From: Acanthococcus lagerstroemiae
Lineage: Eukaryota > Arthropoda > Insecta > Hemiptera > Eriococcidae
Assembly (NCBI GenBank): GCA_031841125.1
Contig: CM063110.1
Span: 13,945,626-14,009,625, forward strand
Direction of reading: 5' to 3'
DNA: 64,000 bases
The translations under genes were made by a program, and so were the position numbers. Position 1 is the first letter of the stretch, and every line of letters starts with the position of its first letter. The notes under the pieces were generated by a model. That model was given only the letters and a program-made list of their open reading frames with translations. It did no database searches and was not told the DNA's origin. This document shows positions 24,175 through 37,437 of this stretch, piece after piece.

Positions 24175-24900
24175 TGATGAACTCAATTTTGACATTATTT
24201 CCTCCTTAATTTCAAAATTATGGAACCTGGAGGAGGGGACGAGGGTAAAAATGAAAGCATATGCCATATGTATGACTATTCTTAGGTCTTCAGGTTCACC
24301 AAATTCATTTTCAATTCTATTTTCACCCTCAAATTAAAATATTGACCGTTGGGACGGGAGAAGGGGCTGGAAAATGAACTTGTTGAGAAATGCGATATGG
24401 GTATCAAATAGTAGGTGTTAAGGGTTGCTGAATTCAATTCCATTACTTCCCTCCTCACTTGAAAATTGTGGCACCTGGGGGAGGGGAAAGAGTCAAAATG
24501 AAGTCAGATGTAATGTGTATGTCTATTTTTAGATCTCCAGGGTCTTCTAGTTCGTTTTCAATACTATTTTCACCCTCAAATGAAAATGTTGGCTCTTGGG
24601 GACGTGAGACAGGGATGGAAAATGAATTAGAAATGCGACATGGATGTCAAATAGTAGGTGTTCAACGTTGCTGAATTCAATTCCGACATTACTTTTCTTC
24701 TGACTTCAAAATTCTGGCACCTGGCGGAGAGACGAGGGTCAAAATGAAATCAAGTGCAATATGTATGTCTATTCTTAGGTCTACAGGGTTTCCCAATTCG
24801 TTTTCAATACTATTTTTACCCTCAAATGAATATTGTGGCATTTGGAGGAGGAGCTATGAGGAACTGAAGTATATGTACAATTTACTGGTAGGAATGAATT
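24175..24900. repeat. Three-copy tandem repeat, about 245-251 bp per unit
   Basis: GCTGAATTCAATTC-like starts lie near 24176, 24427 and 24671. Each unit contains GGCACCTGG-GGAGG, TATGTCTATTCTTAGGTCT and TTTTCA-CCCTCAAAT in order. Open frames at 24459-24674 and 24744-24935 lie inside and are repeat artefacts. Confidence 0.8.
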
Positions 24901-25079
24901 CTGCGAGCTTTGTATCAGATCATAGCCGGTTGTAAGTGGAAATTAGGGTGAGAATTCCCCTCTGATCATCTAAAATATAATTTGTTATGCTCGTTTTCCC
25001 GGCAAACTATTTTTTTGGTGGGGAGAGAGAGTTGTAGTCTGGGAAAAACAAATTTACCTCCGTGGTCAAGCCTGATTCT

Positions 25080-26140
25080 GAGTTTTTAGAACTGTTCTAC
25101 CTTTGTTTGAGACTCACCAAGATTCTTTAAGATTTCTTTTAGGTTCGCTAAGATACTGCTGAGACTGTTTAAATCAGTCCGACACTCTTCCGGACTTGCT
25201 TAAGACTATCTGTGTAGCCTTTGTGAACTAGTCATTGCAGAAGTATACTTAGATAACGATGATAAATAATAAAATTAATACAAATATTATCTCTCCTCTT
25301 ACCACCGTAATAACCATAATATGGAACTTTCCCTGCTTTTCCTTATACTAAATACTTTCAGAAAATCCCCCAACATGGTTTTAAATGGGAAAAATAAGTC
25401 TCCTTCGGTGGCCAGGCCGAATTTTGAGTTCTTAGGATTTCGTTTTGAAAAGCATCAAGATTCTTCATGACTTCTTTCTGGCTTGTTAAAATTTCTGAGA
25501 CACCTTTTGAGACTAGTCTTAAAACTAAAATATGTCGGAAAGTCTGCCAACAATATTCAAAAGAAAGACCTCGAAAAGTCTCAAAAATGTTTAACACGGC
25601 TGAATGAGTCTTGAAGAATCATGAACAATTCTAAAAAAGTCTCAAGTATTGATTAGTCTTGAGAAGTTTTAATCAAGCCTGAACTGATTTTAAGCAGGTT
25701 TAGAAAAATCGTGTACAAATAGTTACAAATATATCTGAAAAAGATCTAGAAAAGTCTGAACTAGAAAAATTTAGTGGAGTCTTGAAGAAGACCCAAAGTC
25801 CTGAACAACTTTTTAAGAATCTCAAATAGCCTTGCGGAGTCTTAGACCCGTCATCTGGAAGATCTCGTGGAATCGAGACTCATAAAAAGACTTACTGAGA
25901 GTCCACAATAGTCTTAGAGGTCGTCTAAAACTTGTCTGAAAAAGAATTGAAGAAGTCTTGAAAAGTCTTGAACAAGTTTTCAATAGCCTAGAAGAGTTTC
26001 AAAAGACCCTGAGAGTCCGTTTAAATGATTTCCGAAAGTCCGAAATCACTTTGACAGAGTGTTGAATAGGTAACAGTTGAACAGTACATGAAAATATTTC
26101 TCAAAAGGAGTCTCGAACACTTCGGGAAATTTCAGAAAAT
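25080..26140. repeat. Degenerate short-period repeat rich in AAGTCTTGAA
   Basis: Words of the form AAGTCT(T/G)GAA(A/G)A recur dozens of times with a loose 10-22 bp spacing, mostly from 25420 onward. A weaker related patch is at 41370-41500 (AGACTCTT, GACTT). No coding potential. Confidence 0.65.
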
Positions 26141-27235
26141 GTTGAAGGTCTAAAGAACGTACGAGTTAGCCCCCCCCCCCCCGAGTTGTATCTTTTTGCT
26201 TAAACTAAAGGAGCCTTGTGGCTGATATTTCGCATAAGGTCTTATCAACTCAAAGGGCGGTGTAAGTGGGGGCAGAAAAAGGGTAGCACAAGATAAAATC
26301 GCTACTGCGGACATATCCTTTAGTATAACGGAAAAACGAATCATGTTTACTGCAGCCCCTTTGGAATTCATGTTAGTCAACTTTTCATACACGTGTATGA
26401 AATGCATTTTTTTGCTCTTGTGAATGTTGAATACAGGGGCGTGCTGAAGGAACTTTGCTGGGGGAGGGGAGAGGTTCTATAATTTTTCTAATTTAAAATC
26501 TAGAAACATTTTTAGCAACTAACAAGCAAAAACAAAGGTATTTACCGTCCGTTCCTGTACTAAAAATTGTTTGTGTTACGAATCAGAATTCGAGGAAAAT
26601 ATGAAGGGAACTTCTTCCTTCCAACTTCCTTGATAATTCTTCCTCTGAAGATTTCATGTTGATTCTCAGTAAAAAGGATACCCTCCAAAGTTTGCGCCCT
26701 TTGCGTCATCTTCTATTACATCAACAACTGTGCAGGATTCTCACGTTCCCGTAGTACTAGGTGGGCATTATAATTAATCCTGTCTGGCCACTGAAATGGT
26801 AGCATTCAATGTATATTTTCAATCACATTATTGACAGTCCTGAGTCTGTTGTGAGAAAGGAAACGAAATGTGCATGGCGAAGCATTCCTCAAGTTGAGGT
26901 TAAGTCGGTAAAGATCTTTAAAGTTGAAACAAGTTTACGAAACGAAGCATGTTTTGAGCAGAAAATTTACTTACCAGCGGAAAATTTTTTGGCGATCTTA
27001 TCAGCGGAAAACTTACCAAGCAATGAATTCACTAGCAAAGAATTTATCGGATAAGACGTGTCGTCGATCTGTCAGCATTAAGAATATGTTATGTTTCAGG
27101 TCAATGAATCCTGCAAAAAAGGTTCCATATTTCGTGCCAAGTGAATTGCCATAAAGTTCATTGACCTGACCCGGAACATGCAACTTCATCTATCAGGTTC
27201 ATTGACCCTTTCGACCGGATTCATTGATCTGGCTG

Positions 27236-27515
27236 AATACTATTTGTTATTATTGTCTGTCTGTCTTCGTGTTCATCAGTCATTATGTCCATCTGTATAT
27301 CTGGCTGGCATTGTGTCTGGCTGTCTGTCTATCCTCGTATGTCTTTGTGTTCTGTTGACTTTGCATTTGTGAGTGTGGCTGTGTATTTGTCTGTCTAGCT
27401 TTCTAGCTGTCAAGCTGTCTGTGCCCATCTGTCGAGCTGTCTCTGTGTTCGTTTTTCTACATCTCTGTCCATCTGAATCTTCGTTTATCTCACTCCTCTG
27501 ACCCACTAATAGACT
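27236..27515. repeat. Degenerate (TGTC)n / (CTGT)n microsatellite
   Basis: TGTCTGTC, GCTGTCTGTC and CATCTGT words dominate the tract. Open frames on both strands here are low-complexity products. Confidence 0.85.
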
Positions 27516-28825
27516 GTCTGTCTAAGATACTAAAATTTTTCTCTTACTGAGGCGAAGACGAAGACCAGGTTTTCAAAATAGCGACCAGTTGTGTCCAAAT
27601 GGGGGGATAGAAGGTACAGAGTATTATTTGTATCTCCCTCAACAAAAACAAGGGGGAAAAATGAAAAATTATTCAGCAAGTCGTAAAAAGGCGCCTTGAG
27701 AGATTTCAGAGACATGAATTACGATGTTGACATAGATATGTCTAATGGCTGGCCCTCATCCTTTTTTCGACTGACTTGATTCCAGTTCAGTTCAGTTGTG
27801 CGTACTGCGTGAAGCCAATCAGTATGATCTAGCTCTTCTTCGTCACAATTCAATTCAGTGGTTGACATTTCCATAGAAATTTATTTTTCTGCCAGCCACG
27901 TGCTCATTGATCTTGATCTTTGCTGCACCCTGCGCGACTACAGTCTGCAGCCGTGTAGTTATAGGAGGCACGTATTTCTATGGAAATGACTACCACTGAA
28001 CTGAGTTTTCTTCCGAGATTACATAGCTGGGTCGGTGATACAGAAAGAGTATCATATTTTTTCCTCTTTATTTGCTCGTCGGCCTGATGACTCTTATAAT
28101 TTTTGTATCTCCTCCTCTGCCATAAAAACCTTCCCACGCCACTGATAGCGGTTGCATATCAAATGGAATATTCCATCATATTACGAGTAGAAGGTCATTA
28201 GATGACCCCTTCCTCCTCGAGATAGTACAACAGGTATTATGTTGGGAAAAGAGCCAAAATTTGAACTTAGCTTTCCTCAGGTTCCAATGCCAAAGCAACA
28301 GTGTCAAAATCGAATCCAGCTGCCTTGGAAACCTAAAACCGAGGACCATGTCTAAAAATCCAAAAATTGCCAAAATTCGAGCCCATTTTCCGTGCTATCC
28401 CGAGGAATACGATCCAAAAGCAGTGTCAAATAATTTGAATTCAGCGACATTGAAAACCAACTTACATGTTGAGTATCATGTCAAAGAAATTTGTTACCAA
28501 TTTTTTTCCTTGGGAAGGGGAGGGAGATGAAGCTGAGATGAAATAGTGGCTATTTTCGATCAATGTGCTTGCATGATGTATTATAATTTCAAAGTTATTG
28601 GATTATCAGTTTTTTCAACGTGGTACTAGAATTTATTCGTTTTCAAGATTGCTGAATTCGAGTTTGATATTGTTGGGTCCAACACCTTTACACACCTTCC
28701 CCCCGAGGGGGGGGTAGTGCTGGAGGAAAGCTGAGATCAAATTGTGTTTATTTTTGAACACGGTGCTAGGGGTCTCTACCAACCTAATCATTATGGTGTA
28801 CTATTTAGTTCTTCAGTAATGTCAT

Positions 28826-28990
28826 ATGGACGCAGTTCAGCAAAAACCGGCCAAGCGACATTTGTTGACAAAATGAGTCATTAGTATCGTTGAAAAGAGT
28901 GTAAAAAGTAGAATTGTTTTCTATGTGAAATTATGTGTTAAAAAGTTTTGTACATTTTTCTACGAAATACTGGCTGCAGCATACAGCAGT
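28826..28990. mobile_element. GGACGC-family MITE, truncated copy
   Basis: The left end GGACGCAGTTCAGCAAAAAC at 28828 is followed by the family interior CATTTGTTGACAAAATGAG and AGTATCGTTGAAAAGAG. The right terminal repeat is missing. Confidence 0.7.
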
Positions 28991-29099
28991 GACATTATTG
29001 TGATGGGTGATAATGGATATAACTGACGTCATAGGTTAATTTGTCTCATGATCAAGGATGCAAAAGTCAGAACGATACAGCTTCCTCTTCTGGCTTTTA

Positions 29100-29215
29100 G
29101 CTTCCAATTCTCATCTAGCTTCTCGCTTCTAGCTTCCAGCCTCAGTGTATGAACTTCCAATTTCTTTTTGGCTTCCGGCTTCTAGCTTTCTACTTCCAGC
29201 TTCTTTTTCTTATTC
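29100..29215. repeat. GCTTCTAGCTTCCAGC short repeat
   Basis: The motif GGCTTCCGGCTTC (complement GAAGCCGGAAGCC) and variants repeat about every 10-20 bp. Related patches are at 30240-30305, 32605-32650, 45140-45270 and 45455-45610. They look like one minisatellite-like motif carried to several places. Confidence 0.6.
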
Positions 29216-29364
29216 TCAAAATTTCATTTCACTAATCTTTTTTTTTTTCTTCTAGGGATGGGCAAAAACCGGGAATTTTTTTTTTGTTCCCAAATAGATG
29301 CCCTCCCTGGAAATTTTGGGTGGAAAAATTGGAAACATCGGAAATTTTTGTAAATTCTTTATTT

Positions 29365-29623
29365 GGATGCTGTTAAACAAAAAGCTCCCAAGGGACATCT
29401 GTTGACAAAATGAGCTATTGGTATCGTTAGAAAGAGCGTAAAAAGTGGAGTTTTTTAAAATATATTGGGCCCCCGTCCCCGATACTATAATGTGTATCCA
29501 CGTTGAAAAAAGTTTATCAATAAACGCTATGCCCCTAAACCGGCATTATTCGTTGGCTTTTAATGTTAAGTTTTCTCAAAAAACAGAATTTGTCGCTTGG
29601 GAGCTTTTTGTTTAACAGCGTCC
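29365..29623. mobile_element. GGACGC-family MITE, copy 2 (259 bp)
   Basis: Long terminal repeats: GGATGCTGTTAAACAAAAAG on the left and GGACGCTGTTAAACAAAAAG on the right (other strand), continuing through CTCCCAAG-GACA to about 33 bp with two mismatches. ATTT flanks both ends (29361-29364, 29624-29627). The interior matches copy 1. Confidence 0.9.
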
Positions 29624-30484
29624 ATTTTTCATTGCTTTCTGCACGTGTATAGGAAGAAGTCTCCCAGGACCTATAACGACCAGACATCGTCTAGTCTTCG
29701 ACCCATATTTTCGATTGAAAAATAACTAAATGAGATTTAAACGAAGGCGACTAAAAAACGAAGGTAACTATACCAAGAAGGGGTAATTTGATATAGTAAA
29801 TCACAAAAATCAAAATACTAAACTCAGTACAAGCTGAATCACAACTCATTTCAAATTTTTAGACGCTCCCTAATATGACTATAATATGATAATTGTGACC
29901 TGTCACCAAAAAAAGGCTGTTAGTGGCATCGACATGTTCTAAGGAAACGGCCCTTAGTTCGATATTACTGAGGGCTCTTTCCTTGTGACAGGCCACAATT
30001 GATAAGATCTAAGACAGTTTATGACTGGTTGACACTGTTAGCTGTTACAGTGCTATTAAGTACTTACTACAAATGGTGCCTGCAAGCTGGTCTACAGTAA
30101 ATTCCTTATCCCTGAAAATAACTTCCCACTCAAAATTTCTTTCCTTCCCAGTTTTTTTTTCGGGAATATTCCCACCGCCCATCACTATTTTCTTCTACTT
30201 TTTTAGATAAAAAAATATGAAAAATTTTCATAAAATTGTAAAAAGCCGATTGGCTGCTTCCGGCTTTCAGCTTTTAATTCATTCAGCTTCCAACTTCTGG
30301 CTTCTCGAAATTGGGATATAAATTGGAGATTTTTTCTTTTCTTTTTTTTTTTCTTCAACGAGGGGTACATATAAATATAATGTTTCATATTTTAAATAAT
30401 TTTAATTAAAAAAAACAATAAGATACAATAAATTAATTAATTTAAAAAAAAATTAAAAAATTAAAAAAATTTAAAATAAATAAA

Positions 30485-31960
30485 TAAATAATAATAATAA
30501 TAATAATAAAAAAATTACTGTATAGAATTGAGGCTAACTATCCGCACTGAGTGTCTCCCCTCCCCTCCCCTCTTGGAACCGGAACCCATCGAGGTCTGCC
30601 AGCCGTTGTTTCTGATCTTTTCTGATGTCGGAGTTTTATGTTTTGAAGTTTTCAGATTCCACAATCGTTGCAACTCTTTTTTGGAAATTTTTACGATTTA
30701 AAAAAAATGCCAATTTCGAAATTTTTGGATACAATTCTATTACACAAGTGACTGGCTCTGTTCATAGTAGATTCTTTATAACTGTTGGAATGTGCTTTTA
30801 TTGTCTCAAAAAGATCACGGGATCTTCGGTGAAATGATGGGACTTGAAAATATATTTCTTTTAGGATATTCTGATTACTTATCTTATTATGGATAATGTC
30901 ATGCAGTAGTAATAACGAATTGATCAATCTACATTTTTCCAGGCTCGTAATTTCGAACCCCTGTCTTAATTCAACATAAATAATCTCGCTTGGATAATAG
31001 GGAAAAAACTTGAAGCATAGATACTTCAAGATACGTTTTTGAATTTTTTCTATTTTCTTCATCCCTTCTTTCGTGATTGGGTTCCAAACTGGTGACAGGA
31101 ATTCCAGATGTGTTCTGACAAGGGTGAAGTATAATATTTTCAGTGTATCTATATTAGTGTAGTTTCTATTAGTCCTGATTATGAATCCTAAAATTTTGTT
31201 TGCTCTCTTGGTAATATTCTATAATCTATATGTGGTCTTTGTTCGTTAATTTTCAGTCTAGAGTAAGTCCGAGATCTTTTACTTTGTTCACTTTTTGGAG
31301 TTCAATTTAATTTATGGTATAACGATGTTCAATTTTATTTCGTTTTCTTGTAAACATGATTTTCTCGCATTTATTCATGTTGAAAGGAAGCCTATTCTGT
31401 TTGCCCCACAATGCCAGGGAAGTTAAATCTTGTTGCAGCATTTCACAGTCTGTATATGATTTTATTTGCTTGAAAATCTTAATATCATCGGCATACATCA
31501 GGATTTCGGAGTGGCGAACTATCGTGGCGGCGGTATTGGTAAATATCAGAAAAAGTAGAGGCCCTAGAGTTGAGCCTTATGGTACCCCGGAAGTACAGTA
31601 GAAATATTTAGACGCTACCCCTTTGAAGAATAGAACGGTTCCTATTCTGTAGATAAGACTGGAAAAAATGCACTAAATTCACTGAAAACCTAAGTTCTTG
31701 CATTCTTATTTTAAGAATTTGATGGTCTACTCTATCAAAAGCTTTTCTAAAATCTGTGTATATAACATCTACTTGTGTTAGGTTATCTAAAGCTTTAAGT
31801 ACAGACTGGGTTAGGTGTATAAGATTCGTTTGGACTAATTTCTTTTCTACAAATCCGTGTTGCCAAGGTGCCAGAAGGTTTTTTAATTTGGGATATAATC
31901 TTTTATATAAAGTGAGTTGCAAATGTTGGCATGATTGCGTCTTATCAGTGGTATGAATGG
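30485..31960 (-). pseudogene. Non-LTR retrotransposon (LINE) reverse transcriptase, broken
   Basis: On the - strand, 31922-31608 holds reverse transcriptase core motifs: PWQHGFVEKK, then VDVIYTDFRKAFDRVDHQIL. Next, 31498-31307 has MYADDIKIFKQIKS, the YADD catalytic box, and LPFNMNKCEKIMF. After this comes TRTHLEFLSPVWNP-like sequence near 31115, then IQKRILKYLCFKFFPYYPSE at 31062-30691, the usual tail of CR1/Jockey-type elements. Frameshifts and stops separate the pieces and the endonuclease part is absent, so it is 5'-truncated and dead. An (AAT)n run at about 30485-30512 lies where a microsatellite 3' tail would be expected. Confidence 0.9.
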
Positions 31961-31992
31961 GTGATCACGGAGATTTTTCTATTTAAAAGTAC

Positions 31993-32510
31993 ACATGATC
32001 ACTAGGGATGCAAATTATATGAAAATGCATATAATTTTTGAAGCAGCACATCCGATATCTGACCAATTTGCTTCACGTTTCAAGTCCTACTGAGCCTGTA
32101 TACCAAAATTATAAATGCATATTTTTGCATATTTCAGAATAAATGCATATTTGATGCATAAATGCATAATTCCCTTCATATTCAGCTGTGAACATGTTTT
32201 CCTCTTTTTTGGTAGAATTTTCAAGTATAAAATACTCAAGCATCTACAAAAAATTTAAACTTTGTAATTTTATCGCTAGTTCTCTACTTCTTTAGTACTT
32301 TTTAAGCAGCTACCAGGTCTCAGCTTGCTAGTTGGTTTCTTAAATCACAGAATTTATTGTGGTATGTGAAGAAGTGCTCGAAAAGCAGAAGATGTCTACG
32401 GTCCAGCGAATCTCGTGCTGTTTGAATACGCTCCCCTTACTTCTTGTGACGTGGAGCGATCTTTTAGCATGTTCAAATCCATACACCGAGATAATCAAAA
32501 ACAAGGGTGA
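31993..32510 (+). pseudogene. hAT-type transposase C-terminal remnant
   Basis: The frame 32388-32510 encodes YGPANLVLFEYAPLTSCDVE followed by RSFSMFKSIHRDNQKQG and a stop. The APLTSCDVERSFS sequence is the conserved end of the hAT dimerisation region, also seen in domesticated CGGBP1-like proteins. The upstream part (31993-32170), starting TAGGGATGCAAATTATATG, is full of GCATAT words like those in the MITE at 17603-18221. The rest of the transposase is missing, so this is a deletion remnant. Confidence 0.65.
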
Positions 32511-33319
32511 TCATTGATCACCCTTTCATTTTCCCCCGCTAACACCCGCACAGATGATTTTGCAGCGCACTCTAGTGCAGGTTTATATTCCAATTATCCT
32601 AGAACTGCAAAAACTTCCGGCTTCTGACTTCCAGCTACCGGCTTCGCCGCATTCCTGCTCTTGAGATCGATCCGTGATTCGGATTATATCTATTTTGAGA
32701 TTAATGAACCGTAAATTACCACACATCGCGATTCGTGTATCAAAACACTGGAAAAGAACAATGGAAAAAATGATCCGAGATTCGTGATTCGGATCACTTT
32801 TGATGCCTGTATCCCTTATCCGTGATTCAGTTTAAAAAAATAATATTTGTAATTCGAGTCCGCAGTTCAGTGATTTTGTCCACTCCTGCTGATAGGTAGG
32901 AAGAGAACGCTCCAAACCGATAGCAATATTCAAATTATATTTTCGATATAGTCAGTGTTGCAACTTTGGCAAATTCCAAATTTGACCAAGGATTAGCTCC
33001 AATTTTTGATGAAAATGAAAAATGAATGATATTTTATATTATCGTGATATATTAGTGGGGGGGGGCGGGGATGCTAGAAAAAGTAGAGTATGCACAAGCA
33101 CACTCGGCACATCTGGCAGACACGCCTATGATGTAAACTAAACAAAATAGACTGTTTTTACCTTTAATAGGGATCGGGATTTAAAAAAAGAAAAGTGATA
33201 AAAATGTCAATCTTTGGGTATTTTTTCATACGGATGGAAAGAGGATTGTTAGGCCCGAGTGAAGTGGGGAACTAGTAGAGGGTCAGGCGAGAAAAAATAT
33301 GAAAGTTAGCCAAATAAGG

Positions 33320-34990
33320 ACGCTCTAGTGGAACACCGACCAGGAAGTCGATATGAGCGCAGTGAATGTTGTCCATGAGATCGGGCCTCAGTGTTCTTCA
33401 AAAACTAAATTTGAATCACTTCCTATACTCGTATCCTCGAGCTGATCGTGCATCGCTCGACGTTGCTTTTCGCCGAGGTGATATTCAGAAGCTGAAACTG
33501 AAAACGTTTACAAGAAATCAATTAATTTACGATTCATTACCGCACTTACGCCGGAACAGTTCGCATTTTATGTTTTGCTGGAATCATCAATTGCAGTGCC
33601 CGTATACGTAGCCTTAAATTTACCGTAGCAGTTGCTTAGTTCGCAAATTACATTTTATTGACTGTGTAGGCCATTCTTTTATTGCTGCGTATAGCCGGCG
33701 TGCGTGCTTTTCTTGTATGGTCGGGAGTGTTAATTAAAATATGATCAAAAACTCATTTATTTGATCGTTTATTCATTCGCGGCGATGAATCTCCCTGGTC
33801 CCCCGGAGTTGCAGTTGAGGAAGCTCTCTCTTTCTCTTGCATCGACTAGTGCGCTCGATAAAAATGAAAATCTGAATGCGCATCGACGTTTCCGCACATC
33901 GGCAGTGCCGATTGTGAGGTATCAGGAAGACTGTCGATCGTAAGGTACCAGGAAGAGTAACAATTGTAAGGTATCAGGAAGAGTGCCGAAGAAGTCTTGT
34001 GGTATCATAAACTTATTCGACTTCCTACCGAAATGATCGCAGCCTGGAAGCGTGAAAAAAATGGCGGTACCGTGCAGATCCGATCGTTTACGTCAGGGTC
34101 ATCATATCGTTTACGCTAATGATTTACCACTTTAAAAACCGCGATATATCGTGCTCATTCGAACTTACGCCGAAAATCGGGCCGGACGACCGCTCGGATG
34201 CGAGCTGAACGTGCGCAGCATCCGAATGGAAAGAATAATTGGAGGAACGAAAGAGGATTATCGGTCTTCCGCCGTACCCGAGTACGACCTCGTGCCAGTT
34301 CCTCCTCCGACTTGTTCGCTCGACATGTGCTTTGAAAAGTGACGGCATAAAAGCACGTGGAATCGGACACGAGCCTTCGATATGTGGCGTCTCTGGTAAA
34401 ATGAGCGAAGTTGATTTAGAGGTTAAGTTCATTGCGAACACGAATGGCTGTAACTGTTCTACGACATTCCTGCAGAACGAGACAGAGAGTTGTAAAAAAA
34501 AAAAAATAAAAATGATGCACGTGATTCATAAAGCTGCGTCCACATGTGAAACGAGCATGTTCGTAAACGTGTCGGTGAACGTTTCAAGGAACATTGCTCT
34601 GTTTAGTGTACAAAATGAATTGTACGAGAGAACGTCGTCGTGAACGTTATGTCGGTATTTCAGTATAATCTAGAGGTTCACGACGGTATTCGCTGGGTTC
34701 CATCGCTTGTGGGTAGTGGGTACTTCACTGAACATTTCCCAGAATAGGTATGACGCCTATAAGCAGAGCAAGTTACCTCGTAAAATTACAGCTCTAATCA
34801 TTCGATATAGAGTAAAGTACCGAAAGCGGATCAGTGACTCGTTTATGGACTTCTCCAAAAAGCTAGGTAAGAATGAAATAAGCGCGACGAGCCCTGCTCT
34901 TTTTCAAGTACACGTGTGTTCTATGGAACGAAATCGTAAAATGGCTCCAATCGTGGCTTCGGTAGTGTAATACAAAATGAAACGTGAAAG
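33320..34990. other. CpG-raised single-copy island with three CACGTG boxes
   Basis: CACGTG occurs at 34354, 34518 and 34911, within 563 bp. The + strand frame from ATG 33375 (79 codons) is Arg-rich near its start (MRSGLSVLQKLNLNHFLYSY) but ends without an obvious donor in the right phase. A consensus AG|GTAAGA donor is at 34866-34867. The island could be an alternative promoter of nocturnin, but no exon is proven. Part of it (34531-34600) is a dispersed repeat. Confidence 0.3.
34531..34600. repeat. Dispersed repeat, GCTGCGTCCACA-GTGAA family
   Basis: AAGCTGCGTCCACATGTGAA and the following GTTCGT-AACG words match, in inverted orientation, 38297-38365, where GTTCACGTGTGGACGCAGCT is found. It is probably a terminal repeat of a small DNA transposon. 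Confidence 0.55.
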
Positions 34991-35337
34991 AACCTCGAAA
35001 AACACTGAAATTTGGCCAGGGGCGAAACTGTAGGGGGTGTGGGGTTGACCCCCAATAATTTGGCAGTCGGCAAATTTAGAAACTGTTCATTTTAATTTTT
35101 AATGTTTTATGAATGTCTGTTTGTTTGTTTGTTCGTTTTTGTTTTTTTTTTTTTTTTTGGATTAAAAAATATTTTGATTAAAAGATGGGCAAATTTATAA
35201 TTTTTTAAGAATTTTGTCAGTGAATTGTTAGTTGAAAAAAAAAAATTTGTCGGCAAATTTTTCTTCTCCACCTGCCCAAACTGAAAGTCAAATTTTGTTT
35301 CTGAAAATGGAGTACCCTGGACTCCTGTCAGAGACTA

Positions 35338-35610
35338 GTCAGTCAAAAGCCGAAGCCCGAAGGTAGGTTTCAAGCTGAGTATCGAACGTTATCTGAACGG
35401 TTGAAACACAGCTGAAATATGGAAGATACTTCGAAAATCTGAAAGTCGGTAGCAAACGTTGAATTTCGAATTGTCATTCTGTTTTTGCTAGATTCTCTGT
35501 TTGACCTAGAGCCTAAAACTTGAGAAAGTTGAACATTTTATTAAATTCTAAAAGTTGAAAGCAAAAGACTTATTTTCCAGTGTCACAAGCTGAATCCGAT
35601 AGCAAATATT
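35338..35610. repeat. Dispersed repeat also at 37129-37350
   Basis: AGTCAGTCAAAAGCCGAAGC, then TATCGAACGTTATCTGAACG, then GTCGGTAGCAAACGTTGAAT occur in the same order in both places, about 1.8 kb apart, with the 36110-37130 repeat lying between. Confidence 0.75.
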
Positions 35611-36109
35611 CTATTGTTCAATTTACGGGTTTTGGTCCTGGTGAATATAGGAGGGAAATTTAGTCTGAAACGAAAATCAAAACTCCATGTGTTTTCCCCA
35701 TAAGAACGAAAGGGAGCTTGTGGCACGGATTCCTCTCATCCGATTAACCTGAAACTTTGTAGTTTTTTTTTTTTTTTTTTATTCTATTGGAACCAACTTA
35801 GGAGACGAATCGGAGGGAATTCAGAAAAAAATATCACCAAGAGTAAATAACGACCATCTGAATGTGTACAGGAAGTTGTATGTTCCTCTCAAGTATTTCT
35901 AACATCCTTCCAGCTTATGAAAAATTGAAAACGAATAAAGTGGGATTTATTTTACGTATATTTTTGGGGGTGGTAGAAAAAATTAGCACGTAGCGGCCAG
36001 TCAGGTAAACCCGCCATTGTTAGTGAATAAAAACACTAACCGTTAATGTTTATATAAACTGTAAAATTATAATCCCACACCCATTTTTATTCCAAAGTCC
36101 GATCGACGT

Positions 36110-37130
36110 GGGACAAACTGGGGTCTTCAAAAGGCATCAAGTAGAGATGCTGAATTGAGGAATGCATGCACTCTCATTTTCCTCTTCTGTTTCTTTTTGG
36201 CAGAGAATGAAGATGAGCCTATTCTGAATGGGAAAAGAACGAAAGTTTTTTCCTTGATTCGGCATCTCTGACGGCAAGGTCTCGTTTCTTTTTCGGTAAA
36301 AAAAAAAAACCTCCCATTAAGCAAGACTAGAGTTAAACTTGAAATTTTATGGAAAGATCACTAAAATAAGAGTTTTTGGGTCGTTGATTTCGAAAATTTC
36401 ACCAGAAGATTCTTCTTTAAATCCTGAATTGACTTTCAAAGTTCTATATTCTTGGAAAATTAGGTAACGAATCAAAATACAAGCAGTTTTTCGCATCGCT
36501 AAATTCGAAAGCTTCTATGAGCTTTCTTATTAAACTGCGATTTGGGCCCCAAAATTCAAAATTGATTTTCAGGAAATCGAATAAAGTATTAGAATTTTCT
36601 GGGTTGCTGAATTCGAAAATTTCTTCAGATTCCTCTTGGATTCCCGATTTAGGCTTTGAAAGCCAAAACTGGTTTCCAGAAGTGATTAAAATTGACTTCC
36701 TGGTAACCGAATCAGATATCGAAATGGGGATGGGGCAGTGGAGAGGTCGCCTAATTTGGAAATCCCATCAACGCGATAAACTTTCGATATTGACTCTCTG
36801 GTAGACCCCAAACACCAAAATGAGAGTCGAAATTGAACGAACTTGATTTAATCTTTCAACATTTTCATTTACCAAAATTCAAATTGGAGGAAAAATTTCA
36901 AAATTATCCAAGTATGAATTATTATAAGGGGAACATTCTAGTCTTTAAAAATCAAAAACTATGAAATTGAACCAAAATTAGGAATTGCAATAGTCGCAGT
37001 TTCTATAGATTACTTGGGTTTTCAACGTCAATTAATTTTTGTCAATCTTTGGACTTCAAATGTTGCCTCGTAAAGATGCAAGCTTTAATGAGTTTTTTCT
37101 TCAACATTACACGCAAAAATTGCCATTAAC
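36110..37130. repeat. Dispersed repeat of about 1 kb with a 125-135 bp internal period (copy 2)
   Basis: Same family and same order of parts as 14790-15890. Internal blocks begin near 36470, 36594 and 36717. The frame at 36517-36804 is inside it and is not treated as a gene. Confidence 0.7.
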
Positions 37131-37437
37131 AAGTCAGTCAAAAGCCGAAGCTGAGTATCGAACGTTATCTGAACGTTTGAAACAAAGCTGAGATGTGGAA
37201 GACATTTCAAAAATCTGACAGTCGGTAGCAAACGTTGAATTTCGAATTTCAATGACTATTCTGTTCTTACTAGATTCTCTATTTGGCCTAGAGCCCAAAA
37301 TTTACGAAAGCTGAACATTTTATTAAAATCTAAAAGCAGGCCCATAGGGAGCCATCTGCGGTAGGTGGTGTTGACTGTTTACCAGGGGGGGGGGCTTGAC
37401 GATACACATAGTATATAATGTGAAAAGTTCTACGAGG

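Noticed and set aside
24459..24935. Two related open frames of 63-71 codons
   Set aside because: They are successive units of a tandem repeat of about 250 bp.
27178..27506. Open frames on both strands rich in Cys/Leu or Thr/Arg
   Set aside because: They are translations of a TGTC-type microsatellite.
36517..36804. 95-codon frame
   Set aside because: It lies in the dispersed repeat also seen at 14790-15890, where the frame is not preserved.
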